NCBI GenBank assembly: GCA_965223245.1
Contig: CBDCVY010000013.1
Location: forward strand, 3,782,001-3,846,000
DNA: 64,000 nucleotides
Source of the DNA: CBDCVY01 sp965223245
Lineage (GTDB): Bacteria > Nitrospinota > Nitrospinia > Nitrospinales > Nitrospinaceae
Direction of reading: 5' to 3'
In this document: positions 51,406-60,483 of the stretch, piece by piece
How positions within the stretch are numbered: position 1 is the stretch's first letter
Layout of the letters: every line of letters starts with the position of its first letter
Translations under genes and position numbers: made by a program
Notes under the pieces: generated by a model
What the model was told of the DNA's origin: nothing
Seen by the model: only the letters and a program-made list of their open reading frames with translations
Database searches by the model: none

Positions 51406-53589
51406 TTAGGGAAAATTCTGGAAATAAATTTCCACGGTTTCTCCCTCGTGTGCCCACCCGAAGGAATCGGTTCCTGCTAATGTAGAAATGATTCCCTTGT
51501 TGTCTACCTTTCGCACACGGTTATTACCCATATCAGTAATGTACATATTTCCTTTTGAGTCAAAAGCAATATCAGCAGGTTGTTTCAACATTGCCTTGGT
51601 AGCCGGACCGCCGTCTCCAAAAAAGCCCTGGATGCCTGATCGACCAGCGACTGTAACAATTTTGCCATCCTTACCCACTTTTCGAATTACATGTGTTCCT
51701 GTTTCAACGATATAAAGTTCACCGGAAGGACTAATCTCAATTTCACCCAAAGATCGAATTCCTGCCTTTAGAGCAGGTCCACCATCCCCGCTGTCTACAT
51801 GTTTCCCGTTACCGGCAACTGTGGAGACAATGCCTTTTGTATCGATTTTTCTTATTACATTGTTAGCCGAATCGGCAATATATAGATTACCTGCTTTATC
51901 AAATACCATTCCCTGGGGATCCCTAAAGGAAGCTTTAATAGCTGGACCACCATCCCCGGAATACCCGGCTTCTCCGGTACCCGCAATAGTGATGATTTGT
52001 CCCTTAGAATTAATTTTTCGAATTTGGTGATTTATTCGGTCTGTAATATATAGAAGGCCATCGGGACCCACAATCACTTCAGAAAACTGCGAGATTACTG
52101 TAATCTCCGACTTAGCCGAAGTGGCGTAACCCGAGTCTCTCTTGACGGATTTTTGATAATGATCTTCCCCTGTATTCATTACTTCACTAATAATACCTTT
52201 AGAATTTATTTTTCTTATAAGACTGACAAACCCGCTGGGACTAATAAAATATATTTCATCTTTATTATTAATGTCCATAACAGTAGGGAAGATAGATGCT
52301 TTGATTGCAGGTCCTCCATCTCCAATGTTGCCTCGGACTCCGTTTCCGGCAAATGTATTAATTATTCCATCAGGACTAATTTTTCGAATACGGTAATGAG
52401 ATTTGTCCGCTACTAAAACATTATCTTTGCTATCGACTACAATTCCGTGCGGAAAGTTAAGAATAGCGCCATTGCCTGGTCCTCCATCGCCACCGAATTT
52501 CTTTTTTCCATTGCCTGCAATAGTTTCAACTTTATTGCCGCGAATGCTCATTCGGCGGATTCTATAATGCGAGCGATCAACAACTAAAAGATCTCCGTTT
52601 TTATCCAAAGCCACATCAAAAGGAAGGTGGAGACTCGTTTCTCTTGCAACCTCAGCGTCGCCGTTATACTCCTGTTGACCCGTTCCCATAATAGTGCGAA
52701 TCATTCCTAATGGGTCCACGACCCGAATGCGGTTATTATATCGGTCAGCAATATACAGATTTCCTTTATCATCAAGAACAATACCTGTGGGACCGGCTAT
52801 GCTGGCTCGGTAAGCAGGTCCATTGTCACCAATAAAATAAAATCCACCGTCTCCCGCAACAGTACTAATCAGTCCCGAAGAGTCAATTTTACGTATTCGA
52901 TTATTCCCACGATCCGCAATATAAAGGTTGCCTTTTTTATCCAATGCTAAACCAAAGGGTTTATCGATGGTGGCTTTGAGAGCAGGCATATTATCTCCGT
53001 TATAGCCTTCGGCGCCGCTACCGGCAAATGTTTGAATATTGCCTTTTGAATCCACCACACGAATTCGATTGTTGGAACGGTCTGATATAAATATATTGCC
53101 GTTTTTATCTACAACTACTCCAGAAGGTAAATTTAGATTCGCTTGAGTGGCAGGACCCCCGTCTCCGCTATATCCTGCAATACCATTTCCTGCTATTGTA
53201 GAAATAATTCCTTTTGTGTCGACTTTGCGAACTCGGTGATTTTCTCTATCCGCGATGTATAAATTTCCTTTTGAATCAAAACATAATCCTGCGGGTACCC
53301 TTAGTTTAGCCTGGGTAGCAGGTCCTCCATCTCCAGAAAACCCGGATGCGCCGCTCCCCACAACATTATGTAAGAAACCACGACTATCGATTTTGCTAAT
53401 GATGTTATGATCTCGGCGGGCGAAGTAAATATCCCCATTATCAGCAACCGCAATTCCATCCACTAAAGAAATAGAAAGAGAAGTGGCTTTAACCGGACCT
53501 TTGGCCGCAAGCACAGGTACCGTGGTAAGTAATACAATCAAAAAACTATAAAAAATTTTATGAGTCAATTTTGATACACCAACAATCAT
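51406..53589 (-). CDS. Secreted protein with twelve NHL repeats
   Basis: A 727-aa protein with a signal peptide (IFYSFLIVLLTTVPVLAA) and then almost only NHL repeats of about 56 residues. The typical unit reads GNLYIADRENHRVRKVD, then GIISTIAGNG and GYSGDGGPATQA. I count twelve units; the eighth is degenerate and carries a longer loop (VSLIRKINSKGIISEVMNTG). Twelve fits two six-bladed propellers. NHL propellers are binding or scaffold surfaces, sometimes enzymes such as peptidylglycine lyase; no catalytic site is apparent. Gly-Asp-Gly-rich loops (SGDGGPA) may bind calcium. Location is periplasmic or extracellular. Confidence 0.88.
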   Translation of the reverse strand: MIVGVSKLTHKIFYSFLIVLLTTVPVLAAKGPVKATSLSISLVDGIAVADNGDIYFARRDHNIISKIDSRGFLHNVVGSGASGFSGDGGPATQAKLRVPAGLCFDSKGNLYIADRENHRVRKVDTKGIISTIAGNGIAGYSGDGGPATQANLNLPSGVVVDKNGNIFISDRSNNRIRVVDSKGNIQTFAGSGAEGYNGDNMPALKATIDKPFGLALDKKGNLYIADRGNNRIRKIDSSGLISTVAGDGGFYFIGDNGPAYRASIAGPTGIVLDDKGNLYIADRYNNRIRVVDPLGMIRTIMGTGQQEYNGDAEVARETSLHLPFDVALDKNGDLLVVDRSHYRIRRMSIRGNKVETIAGNGKKKFGGDGGPGNGAILNFPHGIVVDSKDNVLVADKSHYRIRKISPDGIINTFAGNGVRGNIGDGGPAIKASIFPTVMDINNKDEIYFISPSGFVSLIRKINSKGIISEVMNTGEDHYQKSVKRDSGYATSAKSEITVISQFSEVIVGPDGLLYITDRINHQIRKINSKGQIITIAGTGEAGYSGDGGPAIKASFRDPQGMVFDKAGNLYIADSANNVIRKIDTKGIVSTVAGNGKHVDSGDGGPALKAGIRSLGEIEISPSGELYIVETGTHVIRKVGKDGKIVTVAGRSGIQGFFGDGGPATKAMLKQPADIAFDSKGNMYITDMGNNRVRKVDNKGIISTLAGTDSFGWAHEGETVEIYFQNFP

Positions 53590-54038
53590 GAGAGACCTCT
53601 TATCTTTAAATATGTAAGAACTCGACCCAAAGGCCGAGTTCTATTAACATGAAATTTTTTGAGAGAATATCATTTATCAGAGGCAAAAAAAAAGTCCAAC
53701 CCAATGTAAAAATGGAATGAAATTCAGTTATTTAATTTAAACCGGGTGGAACTCTTAACCCCTGTAATTATATGTGTTTGTCCTGAATTATACGGAGTTG
53801 GAAATGCTTGTCAATGGAATTTAGAGGAAATGATTAATCCTAGAGGTATCAAATTAGACTTTCTTCGTAAATTTAAATGATAAGGTTACATATTTGGGTC
53901 CGGGTTGGGAAAAATGGTATTATAGGGCTTATCCAATATGGTGGAATCTGCGCTCTTTATCACGGATTTTGTGATTCCATTTTGTGTATTTAGAAAAACA
54001 AACCATTTGATACTAATTTTAGATAAATAGGTTTATAC
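53590..54038. other. Intergenic region between divergent genes
   Basis: 449 bp between the NHL gene (minus) and the radical SAM gene (plus). It contains a hairpin near the NHL start and a weak nested hairpin at about 53940-53980 (ATCAC/GTGAT within TGGAAT/ATTCCA). I see no credible ORF. Confidence 0.4.
53617..53642 (-). other. Hairpin in the NHL gene leader
   Basis: AGAACTCG (53617-53624) pairs with CGAGTTCT (53635-53642) around a ten-base loop, about 30-50 nt upstream of the NHL ATG. It has no T tract, so a leader stability or regulatory structure is more likely than a terminator. Confidence 0.4.
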
Positions 54039-55853
54039 ATGAAAATCCTATTAATTTTTCCGCCGGATTGGCTTCCCTCGGAACCTTATCTGAGTTTACC
54101 GGCTTTGACATCCGTATTGCGTCCTGCAGGTCATGAAGTTGTCCAAAAAGACATCAATGTTGAGATGTATGATTTAATGTTTAGCGAGAAGTTTTTGCGG
54201 CATGTGCAAAACCGAATTCATTTTGAATTGAGGCATCTGCAAACTCAAGCAGATCAGCATGGGCTTGACGAAGAAGAACGAGAGCTTAAAAACGCTCTCG
54301 AAATTCAGACAGAAGAAGTTTTTGTTGAACTCATTGCAAGCGTAAATGAGGCAAAACGTGTTCTGAAAACGGAAGATTTTTTTGATATTGAAAAATTAGA
54401 ATGGGCCACAAGCACCTTGCACCACGTAATGTCAGTGATTTCTCTTGGTTATTATCCAGCGCAAATCTGTTTCCCTCCCATTGAAACGGACTTGGTTTAC
54501 AAACCCTTTATGTCCACGGAAATTATAGAAGCCCTTGATGATAACCAGATCAATGTCTATCGGGATGTATATAGGTTTTTGCTGGAAGATTTAATTACTG
54601 AAGAAAAACCGGATGTTGTAGGGATATCGGTGGTCCAGCAAAAACAGCTAATTCCTACCTTTACTTTTTGTAAATTGATCAAAGAACAATCTCCGAATAC
54701 GCATATTACTTTAGGTGGAAATATCATTACACGCATTCGCGATGTTATGGTGGAAAAAGATAATTTATTTGAACTATTTGATACCGCAGTTCTTTATGAA
54801 GGTGAGAGCGCTTTCTTAAAATTGATTGAGGCCTTGGAAAGAGGTGAAAAGGATTTTTCTCAAATGCCTAATTTGATGTACAAAGGGGCTGATGGAATAC
54901 AAGTGAATAAGGAAGTACTTTCCGAAAATATGGACCAATTACCGCCCCCGGATTTTGATGGCCTGCCGCTGGACAAATATTTTGTACCGCGATTGATCCT
55001 TCCTTATTTGGCAACTCGTGGCTGTTATTGGGGGAAATGTACATTTTGTGACCATTTTCAGGGTTATGTTGAGGGATATCGTACGAAGCAAATTGCTCAA
55101 ATTACAGAAGAAATTCGTTTTCTTCAAAATAAATATGGAAACCGTTATTTTCATTTTACGGATGAGTCTTATCCACCAGCGCTGTTTCGAAAATTATCGC
55201 GATCATTAATTGATAATAAAGTTGATATCGCATGGACAACACATATGCGGTTCGAGGAAACGCTACTCGACGATGAAGTGTGGAAAGATGCACAAAAGTC
55301 TGGTTGTCGTTACTTACATTTTGGTTATGAATCTGGTAATGAACGTGTGCTGAAGCTAATGGACAAGGCAACAAATTTAGATGCTATTCGTACTAATTTG
55401 GCGATGTCCGCCAAGCATGGGATTTGGAATCATATTATGGGATTTTTTGGTTTTCCCGGGGAAACATCAGAGGAAGCAGAAGATAGTAAAAAGTTTGTCC
55501 AGGAAAATTGCCAGAATGTTCATTCTTTAGGTTTCATGACCTTTGTCCTGGGTAAATATAGTCCCATTGCTATGGAACCTGAAAAGTATGGAGTGAATGC
55601 CTACAAAAATCCTGAATGGGACTTAGCATTAGACTATTATTTTACTGTAGATGAAGGATTGAATATTCAAGAAGCGTTGGATGTATTCGAAGAGTTCGAG
55701 CGCAATCACGACGGGAAATGGGATTTAAGAACTTGTGTTCGGGAATATATTTTCCTTTACGTGGATCATTTTGGAACGAATGATCTCAAACAACTTCACA
55801 TCCAACCGCACCAGCGTCCGGAAATTTATAATAATCCTGTTGGAATGGTTTAG
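54039..55853 (+). CDS. B12-binding-domain radical SAM protein
   Basis: A 604-aa BchE/class B-type enzyme. The N-terminal cobalamin-binding Rossmann part (LPALTSVLRPAGHEVVQKDIN; VVGISVVQQKQLIPTFTF; ITLGGNI) has an unusual helical insert of about 120 residues. The radical SAM barrel carries the cluster motif C329-x4-C334-x2-C337 (TRGCYWGKCTFCDH), one residue longer in the first gap than the canonical CX3CX2C. HIMGFFGFPGETSEEAE follows near the C terminus. No RiPP precursor, hopanoid or bacteriochlorophyll genes are adjacent. It is probably a methylase or cyclase, but the substrate is unknown. It is monocistronic, facing a cupin gene. Confidence 0.88.
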   Translation: MKILLIFPPDWLPSEPYLSLPALTSVLRPAGHEVVQKDINVEMYDLMFSEKFLRHVQNRIHFELRHLQTQADQHGLDEEERELKNALEIQTEEVFVELIASVNEAKRVLKTEDFFDIEKLEWATSTLHHVMSVISLGYYPAQICFPPIETDLVYKPFMSTEIIEALDDNQINVYRDVYRFLLEDLITEEKPDVVGISVVQQKQLIPTFTFCKLIKEQSPNTHITLGGNIITRIRDVMVEKDNLFELFDTAVLYEGESAFLKLIEALERGEKDFSQMPNLMYKGADGIQVNKEVLSENMDQLPPPDFDGLPLDKYFVPRLILPYLATRGCYWGKCTFCDHFQGYVEGYRTKQIAQITEEIRFLQNKYGNRYFHFTDESYPPALFRKLSRSLIDNKVDIAWTTHMRFEETLLDDEVWKDAQKSGCRYLHFGYESGNERVLKLMDKATNLDAIRTNLAMSAKHGIWNHIMGFFGFPGETSEEAEDSKKFVQENCQNVHSLGFMTFVLGKYSPIAMEPEKYGVNAYKNPEWDLALDYYFTVDEGLNIQEALDVFEEFERNHDGKWDLRTCVREYIFLYVDHFGTNDLKQLHIQPHQRPEIYNNPVGMV

Positions 55854-55864
55854 CTCAACTAGGG

Positions 55865-56266
55865 TTATTTTTTGGGATTGTATAAAATCACAGGTTCTTG
55901 TTCAGTAGCAATATTACGGCTAATGACGGCGATGGCAGGTTCGGAATCACTTAGATTTTTCGGTTGATGCGGAATTCCTGGTGGTATGAATAGGAAATCT
56001 CCTTTTCCAGTGATTATGGACTCTTTTAATCCCTCTCCAAATCGATTGTCTACCTGACCCTCTAGAATATAAATAGCTGATTCAAAACCATCATGATAAT
56101 GCGGTTCGGCTTTTCCTCCCGGAGGAATTTTTACCAGGTTCATAGATAGGTTCTGTGTTCCCGCAGTGCGTTCAGAAATTCCAAGGAAATAATTTAAATT
56201 TCGTTTGCTGGTAAAAGATTCATCTGGGCGAACTCGTACCAATTTTTTTTGTGGATGGTCTGTCAT
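55865..56266 (-). CDS. Small single-domain cupin
   Basis: A 133-aa cupin. Motif 1 is GGKAEPHYHDGFESAIYILEGQV (two His and Glu as metal ligands) and motif 2 is DFLFIPPGIPHQPKNLS (third His). Length and spacing fit a one-domain metal-binding cupin with no helix-turn-helix. Members range from isomerases and dioxygenases to sensors; nothing selects among these. The stop lies 11 bp from the convergent radical SAM gene. Confidence 0.85.
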   Translation of the reverse strand: MTDHPQKKLVRVRPDESFTSKRNLNYFLGISERTAGTQNLSMNLVKIPPGGKAEPHYHDGFESAIYILEGQVDNRFGEGLKESIITGKGDFLFIPPGIPHQPKNLSDSEPAIAVISRNIATEQEPVILYNPKK

Positions 56267-56367
56267 AAAAACTACCTCCTATATTTCCTAAGTAAATTTA
56301 TTTATTATTATATCAGACTGGAAGTATTCCTTGTTTGAACTGGATCTATCTTTACCGGAGAATATTA

Positions 56368-56943
56368 ATGTATAAAGATATTCTCAGTGCAGTGGCTATT
56401 GCGCTGACTTTCATTGCATTTTTTCCATACATAAGATCCATTAAACAAGGGACAACCAAACCTCATGTGTTTTCCTGGATAATTTGGGGGTCAACAACAT
56501 TTATTGTATTTCTCGCCCAGCTTTCGGATAAAGGCGGTGTAGGAGCGTGGCCGATTGGGTTTTCAGGAATTATTTCCATTTATGTTGCCGTATTAGCATA
56601 TAAAAAACAATCAGACAGTTCTATTACACGAACGGATTTGATTTTATTTATAATTGCAATGTCCTCATTGCCCTTGTGGAATTTAACTTCCGATCCCTTA
56701 TGGGCGGTTATTATATTAACCTTTGTTGACATAATTGGATTTGGTCCAACTTTTCGTAAGACTTATGTCAATCCTTTTGAGGAGCAGTTAAGTTTTTTTG
56801 TTTTAATGACACTGCGCAATATGATTTCAATATTGGCCTTGGAGAATTATTCGTTTACAACTATTTTATTTCCGGGAATGATGGCAATAGTGTGTCTAAT
56901 TTTTATTGCAATGGTTTTTTATAGAAGGCGGGTTCCTGCTTAA
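56368..56943 (+). CDS. Seven-helix membrane protein, PQ-loop/SWEET-like layout
   Basis: Start ATG 56368 follows GGAG by 8 bases; a TTG 33 bp upstream is also in frame. The 191-aa protein has seven hydrophobic segments. Helices 1-3 and 5-7 look like repeats: FIAFFPYIRSIKQGTTKPHVFSW and IIGFGPTFRKTYVNPFEEQLSFF each put a Pro near the end of a helix, then a basic loop and an aromatic-rich second helix. This 3+1+3 plan matches SWEET/PQ-loop transporters. Identity is too low to assign a substrate. It lies in a stretch of single genes ahead of the dap operon. Confidence 0.7.
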   Translation: MYKDILSAVAIALTFIAFFPYIRSIKQGTTKPHVFSWIIWGSTTFIVFLAQLSDKGGVGAWPIGFSGIISIYVAVLAYKKQSDSSITRTDLILFIIAMSSLPLWNLTSDPLWAVIILTFVDIIGFGPTFRKTYVNPFEEQLSFFVLMTLRNMISILALENYSFTTILFPGMMAIVCLIFIAMVFYRRRVPA

Positions 56944-57088
56944 AACAGAAAGAATACTTAAAACTTTTCTAAGAATTCAAGTGTTTGACCCTTTCGGGAC
57001 CCCTGTGCTAGAATCGACCCTTCGTTTAGGCGAATCCTATCCGGCCAAGTATCATCCAAATAAGATATAAATGTTCTAAGGAAACCAA

Positions 57089-57910
57089 GTGAATATACCT
57101 TTTACCAAAATGAGTGGAAGCGGTAACGATTTCGTTATTATCGACAATCGTGTTGCCGTTATTGACCCTGAAATAAAGCGAGACTTTGTTCAGAAAGTTT
57201 GTCGGCAAAAAGTATCTGTGGGAGCAGATGGAGTTATTTTTTTAGAAGAATCCGATAGGGCAAATTACAAGTGGGATTTTTATAATAATGATGGCAGCTC
57301 CGCAGAAATGTGTGGTAATGGAGGTCGTTGTGTGGCGCGTTATGCCTTTGAGAATTCCATTGCTCCACAAAAGCATTCTTTTGAAACGGTGGCTGGAATC
57401 ATCTCTGCAGAAGTGAATGGTCCGGTGGTGAAAGTCAAACTGACTCCTCCTCATGATTTGCAAAGAGATTTAGAAGTTTCATTTGATGGGATGTCCTACA
57501 AAGTAGATAGTGTTAATACTGGGGTTCCGCACGCCATTGTTTTTTCTACCGATGTGGAACATGAGGATGTTGATAAAATTGGTCGTGGTATTCGTTATCA
57601 CTCCGTATTTGCTCCATCGGGGACCAATGTAGATTTAGTTGAAAAAAAAGATGACAATTCTTTAAAAGTAAGAACATATGAAAGAGGGGTCGAAGGAGAG
57701 ACTCTTGCTTGTGGTACTGGAGTTGTGGCTTCTGCACTTCTTGCCACCCAGCGGTTTGAAATCGCTTCTCCGGTCAGCGTGGAAACCCGGGGTGGCGAAT
57801 CATTAAAGGTTTATATTGAACCTTCTTCCAATGGTGAGGGAGACTCTCCTTCTGTTTTTTTGGAAGGGCTGACTAAAGTAACTTTTGAAGGTCAAATTAA
57901 AGAATTGTAA
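57089..57910 (+). CDS. dapF: Diaminopimelate epimerase
   Basis: Interconverts LL- and meso-diaminopimelate for lysine and peptidoglycan. The start is GTG 57089, preceded by AAGGA at 57078-57082 and giving the family N terminus FTKMSGSGNDFVIID. Both catalytic cysteines are present (AEMCGNGGRCVARY and LACGTGVVAS). At 273 aa it is full length. It heads dapF-dapA-dapB, three enzymes of one pathway in one operon. Confidence 0.96.
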   Translation: MNIPFTKMSGSGNDFVIIDNRVAVIDPEIKRDFVQKVCRQKVSVGADGVIFLEESDRANYKWDFYNNDGSSAEMCGNGGRCVARYAFENSIAPQKHSFETVAGIISAEVNGPVVKVKLTPPHDLQRDLEVSFDGMSYKVDSVNTGVPHAIVFSTDVEHEDVDKIGRGIRYHSVFAPSGTNVDLVEKKDDNSLKVRTYERGVEGETLACGTGVVASALLATQRFEIASPVSVETRGGESLKVYIEPSSNGEGDSPSVFLEGLTKVTFEGQIKEL

Positions 57911-57939
57911 TTAACTTCCAGAGGGATATACAGCGCGAT

Positions 57940-58815
57940 ATGTTTGAAGGATCTTTTGTTGCAATAGTTACTCCATTTAAAAATGGAAAGCTGGATGAGC
58001 CGGCGTTTCGTAATTTATTGAAGTTTCATATAGAAAATGGAACTGATGGAATTGTTCCTTGTGGAACTACAGGGGAGTCTGCAACTTTGACGCATGATGA
58101 GCATCATCAAGTCATTTCAATTGCTGTAGAAGAGTGTAAGGGAAAAATTCCGGTTTTGGCCGGAACCGGTTCAAATTCGACCCAGGAAGCGATTGAACTC
58201 ACTCAACATGCGGAAAAGGCCGGAGCCGATGGAGCTTTGCTGATTACCCCTTATTACAATAAGCCTTCGCAGGAAGGTTTGTATCAGCACTTTATGGCTG
58301 TGGCAAAGGAAACCGGTCTACCCATTATTTTATACAATGTGCCAGGTCGGACATCAGTAAACATGCTTCCCCCCACTGTTGGAAGGTTGGCAAAGGATCG
58401 AAAAAATATTGTTGGTATTAAAGAAGCTTCGGGTTCCATAGGGCAAATTAGTGAGGTGATTGCTTTGTGCGGGAATGATTTTTCTCTGCTTTCCGGTGAT
58501 GATGCTTTGTTATGGCCAATTTTGGCAATTGGAGGAAAAGGAGTAATTTCTGTTTCCGCTAATGTGGTTCCCAATAAAGTGGCCGATTTATGTAATAAAG
58601 CTCGTAACCAAAAAGTAAATGACGCTTGCCAATTGCATTATGATTTGATGCATTTAAATAATATTATGTTTATTGATACCAATCCGGTCCCTGTAAAAGC
58701 AGCACTTTCTTTAATGGGGATGATTTCTCCTGAGCTACGCCCTCCTTTGACTGAACTTTCTGAAGAGCACCTCCAAACCCTAAAATCCACTCTCAAAGAA
58801 TACGCTTTACTTTAA
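57940..58815 (+). CDS. dapA: 4-hydroxy-tetrahydrodipicolinate synthase
   Basis: Condenses pyruvate and aspartate semialdehyde. The 291-aa (beta/alpha)8 enzyme has the substrate-binding Thr pair in PCGTTGESATL, catalytic Tyr in ILYNVPGRTSVN and the Schiff-base Lys in VGIKEASGS. It lies 29 bp after dapF on the same strand. Confidence 0.97.
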   Translation: MFEGSFVAIVTPFKNGKLDEPAFRNLLKFHIENGTDGIVPCGTTGESATLTHDEHHQVISIAVEECKGKIPVLAGTGSNSTQEAIELTQHAEKAGADGALLITPYYNKPSQEGLYQHFMAVAKETGLPIILYNVPGRTSVNMLPPTVGRLAKDRKNIVGIKEASGSIGQISEVIALCGNDFSLLSGDDALLWPILAIGGKGVISVSANVVPNKVADLCNKARNQKVNDACQLHYDLMHLNNIMFIDTNPVPVKAALSLMGMISPELRPPLTELSEEHLQTLKSTLKEYALL

Positions 58816-58906
58816 TCGGCTTTTCATCTTCAATAGTAGAAATTTCTTGGATTGAAATGATTTCGATTTTTATTGTCCTGTAATTTATTAATAAGGAGAT
58901 TAAGTT

Positions 58907-59713
58907 TTGTTAAAAATAGGTGTGATTGGTGCGGCAGGGCGCATGGGTAGGACCATCGTTTCTTGTATTGAAGATACGGCTGATGTGGATATTGGTTGTG
59001 GAACTGAAATGGCAGGTAATCCTTTTTTGGGACAAGATGTGGGAGAATTGGCCGGTATTGGAAATAAAAATATTCCTGTTTCAGAGGATTTGGAAAAAGT
59101 GATACAAACTTGTGATGCCATCATTGACTTTACAACTCCTGAGTCAAGCATGAATACGCTTCGGGTGGTGAAGCAGCATGATAAATCTATAGTTTTTGGG
59201 ACAACAGGGTTTTCTGACAAACAAAAGGCAGAGATTTTAGATGCTGCTCAATCCATTCGATGTGTTTTAGCTCCTAACATGAGTATTGGAGTGAATGTTT
59301 TGTTTAAAATAGTTGGAGATGTGGCTAAAATTTTAGGGGATGCGTATGATGTAGAAATAGTAGAAGCGCATCATAAATTTAAGAAAGATGCTCCCAGTGG
59401 AACGGCAGTACGAATTTCTGAAATTATTGCAGAGTCATTGAAGCGTGATTTAAGTGATGTAGGCGTTTATGGACGTCATGGCTTTAGTGAAGGCCGGGGT
59501 GAAAAAGATATTGGAGTGCATACGGTTCGTGCAGGAGATATCGTTGGAGAGCACCGAGTGATGTTTGGTGGTATGGGTGAAACCTTGGAAGTGTTTCACC
59601 GAGCCCAAAGTCGAGAAACCTTTGCCCGAGGAGCAGTACGTGCTGCCCAATGGATTATTCATCAACCTCCGGGTTTATATGATATGCAAGATGTATTAGG
59701 TCTGAGAGATTAA
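58907..59713 (+). CDS. dapB: 4-hydroxy-tetrahydrodipicolinate reductase
   Basis: Reduces the DapA product with NAD(P)H. The start is TTG 58907 (AAGGAG about 12 bases upstream), yielding the Rossmann motif IGVIGAAGRMGRTIV at the correct place. The catalytic EAHHKFKKDAPSGTA motif is intact; 268 aa is standard. A 91-bp gap follows dapA with no obvious terminator. The next gene begins 2 bp after its stop. Confidence 0.96.
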   Translation: MLKIGVIGAAGRMGRTIVSCIEDTADVDIGCGTEMAGNPFLGQDVGELAGIGNKNIPVSEDLEKVIQTCDAIIDFTTPESSMNTLRVVKQHDKSIVFGTTGFSDKQKAEILDAAQSIRCVLAPNMSIGVNVLFKIVGDVAKILGDAYDVEIVEAHHKFKKDAPSGTAVRISEIIAESLKRDLSDVGVYGRHGFSEGRGEKDIGVHTVRAGDIVGEHRVMFGGMGETLEVFHRAQSRETFARGAVRAAQWIIHQPPGLYDMQDVLGLRD

Positions 59714-59715
59714 CG

Positions 59716-60483
59716 ATGAGTTTTTGGAAATCAAATTGGAATCGCCGATTTTTTTTGAAAGCGTCTTCTTTATCTTTGGTAAGCTTTTTGTTTCCAAAGA
59801 AGAGTGATGGGACGGTCAATTTTCAAAATAATAAAAATATACCTTCAAACTATATACAAAACCGTGACACACCGGGGTTTTATATTCGTAGTGCAAATCC
59901 GTTTTTAGGAGTCGATATCAATAAATGGTCTTTGGGGATAAAGGGGATAGTGAAACAACCTTTAACTTTGAGCTACGAAGATTTATTTGGATTTCCCAGG
60001 GTTTCTCAGGTATCGCGGTTAAAATGTGTGGAATGTTGGTCTGCCAAGGCGAAGTGGGAAGGGTTTCATTTCCAGGAAATTGTCAAGCGCGTGCAACCGG
60101 ATCCTAAGGCGAAATATGTAACTTTCCAATCAGCCGACTCTTATTATGAAAGTTTTCTTTTGGAAGAATTATTGAGACCCAGAGTCTTATTTGTGTTACG
60201 AATGGATGGTAAGCCATTATCTAAAGATCATGGGTTTCCTTTAAGGCTTATTGCTCCATTTAAGTATGGATACAAAAACGTTAAGTATATTACGAGTATA
60301 GAGTTTTCGGAAAAACGTAGCCGAAATTATTGGGCGGACTATGGGCCTTATTCCGTGGATGGGACGATTCAACCGGGAATCGATCATCCACTGGATTATA
60401 AGAAAAAGCCTTTACCTATCAATGGAGGAGAGGTCTTTCATTTTTTTGATAAACGCCCTCCCAAATCTCCCGATGGCATATGA
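59716..60483 (+). CDS. Tat-exported sulfite-oxidase-fold molybdopterin protein (MsrP/YedY-like)
   Basis: A 255-aa protein with a twin-arginine signal (NRRFFLKASSLSLVSFLF), so it is exported folded with its cofactor. The sulfite-oxidase-fold domain has YEDLFGFPRVSQVSRLKCVECWS, where C104 matches the Cys that ligates molybdenum; C107 is an extra Cys. GFPLRLIAPFKYGYKNVKYITSIEF is the typical C-terminal block. It could be a periplasmic methionine-sulfoxide or sulfite-type oxidoreductase; no YedZ/MsrQ haem partner is adjacent. Its stop overlaps the following SUMF1 gene by 4 bp, implying coupled function. Confidence 0.85.
   Translation: MSFWKSNWNRRFFLKASSLSLVSFLFPKKSDGTVNFQNNKNIPSNYIQNRDTPGFYIRSANPFLGVDINKWSLGIKGIVKQPLTLSYEDLFGFPRVSQVSRLKCVECWSAKAKWEGFHFQEIVKRVQPDPKAKYVTFQSADSYYESFLLEELLRPRVLFVLRMDGKPLSKDHGFPLRLIAPFKYGYKNVKYITSIEFSEKRSRNYWADYGPYSVDGTIQPGIDHPLDYKKKPLPINGGEVFHFFDKRPPKSPDGI

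Noticed and set aside
51406..53589. CRISPR or tandem DNA repeat array
   Set aside because: The periodicity is at the protein level (NHL units of about 56 aa); DNA units are diverged and coding.
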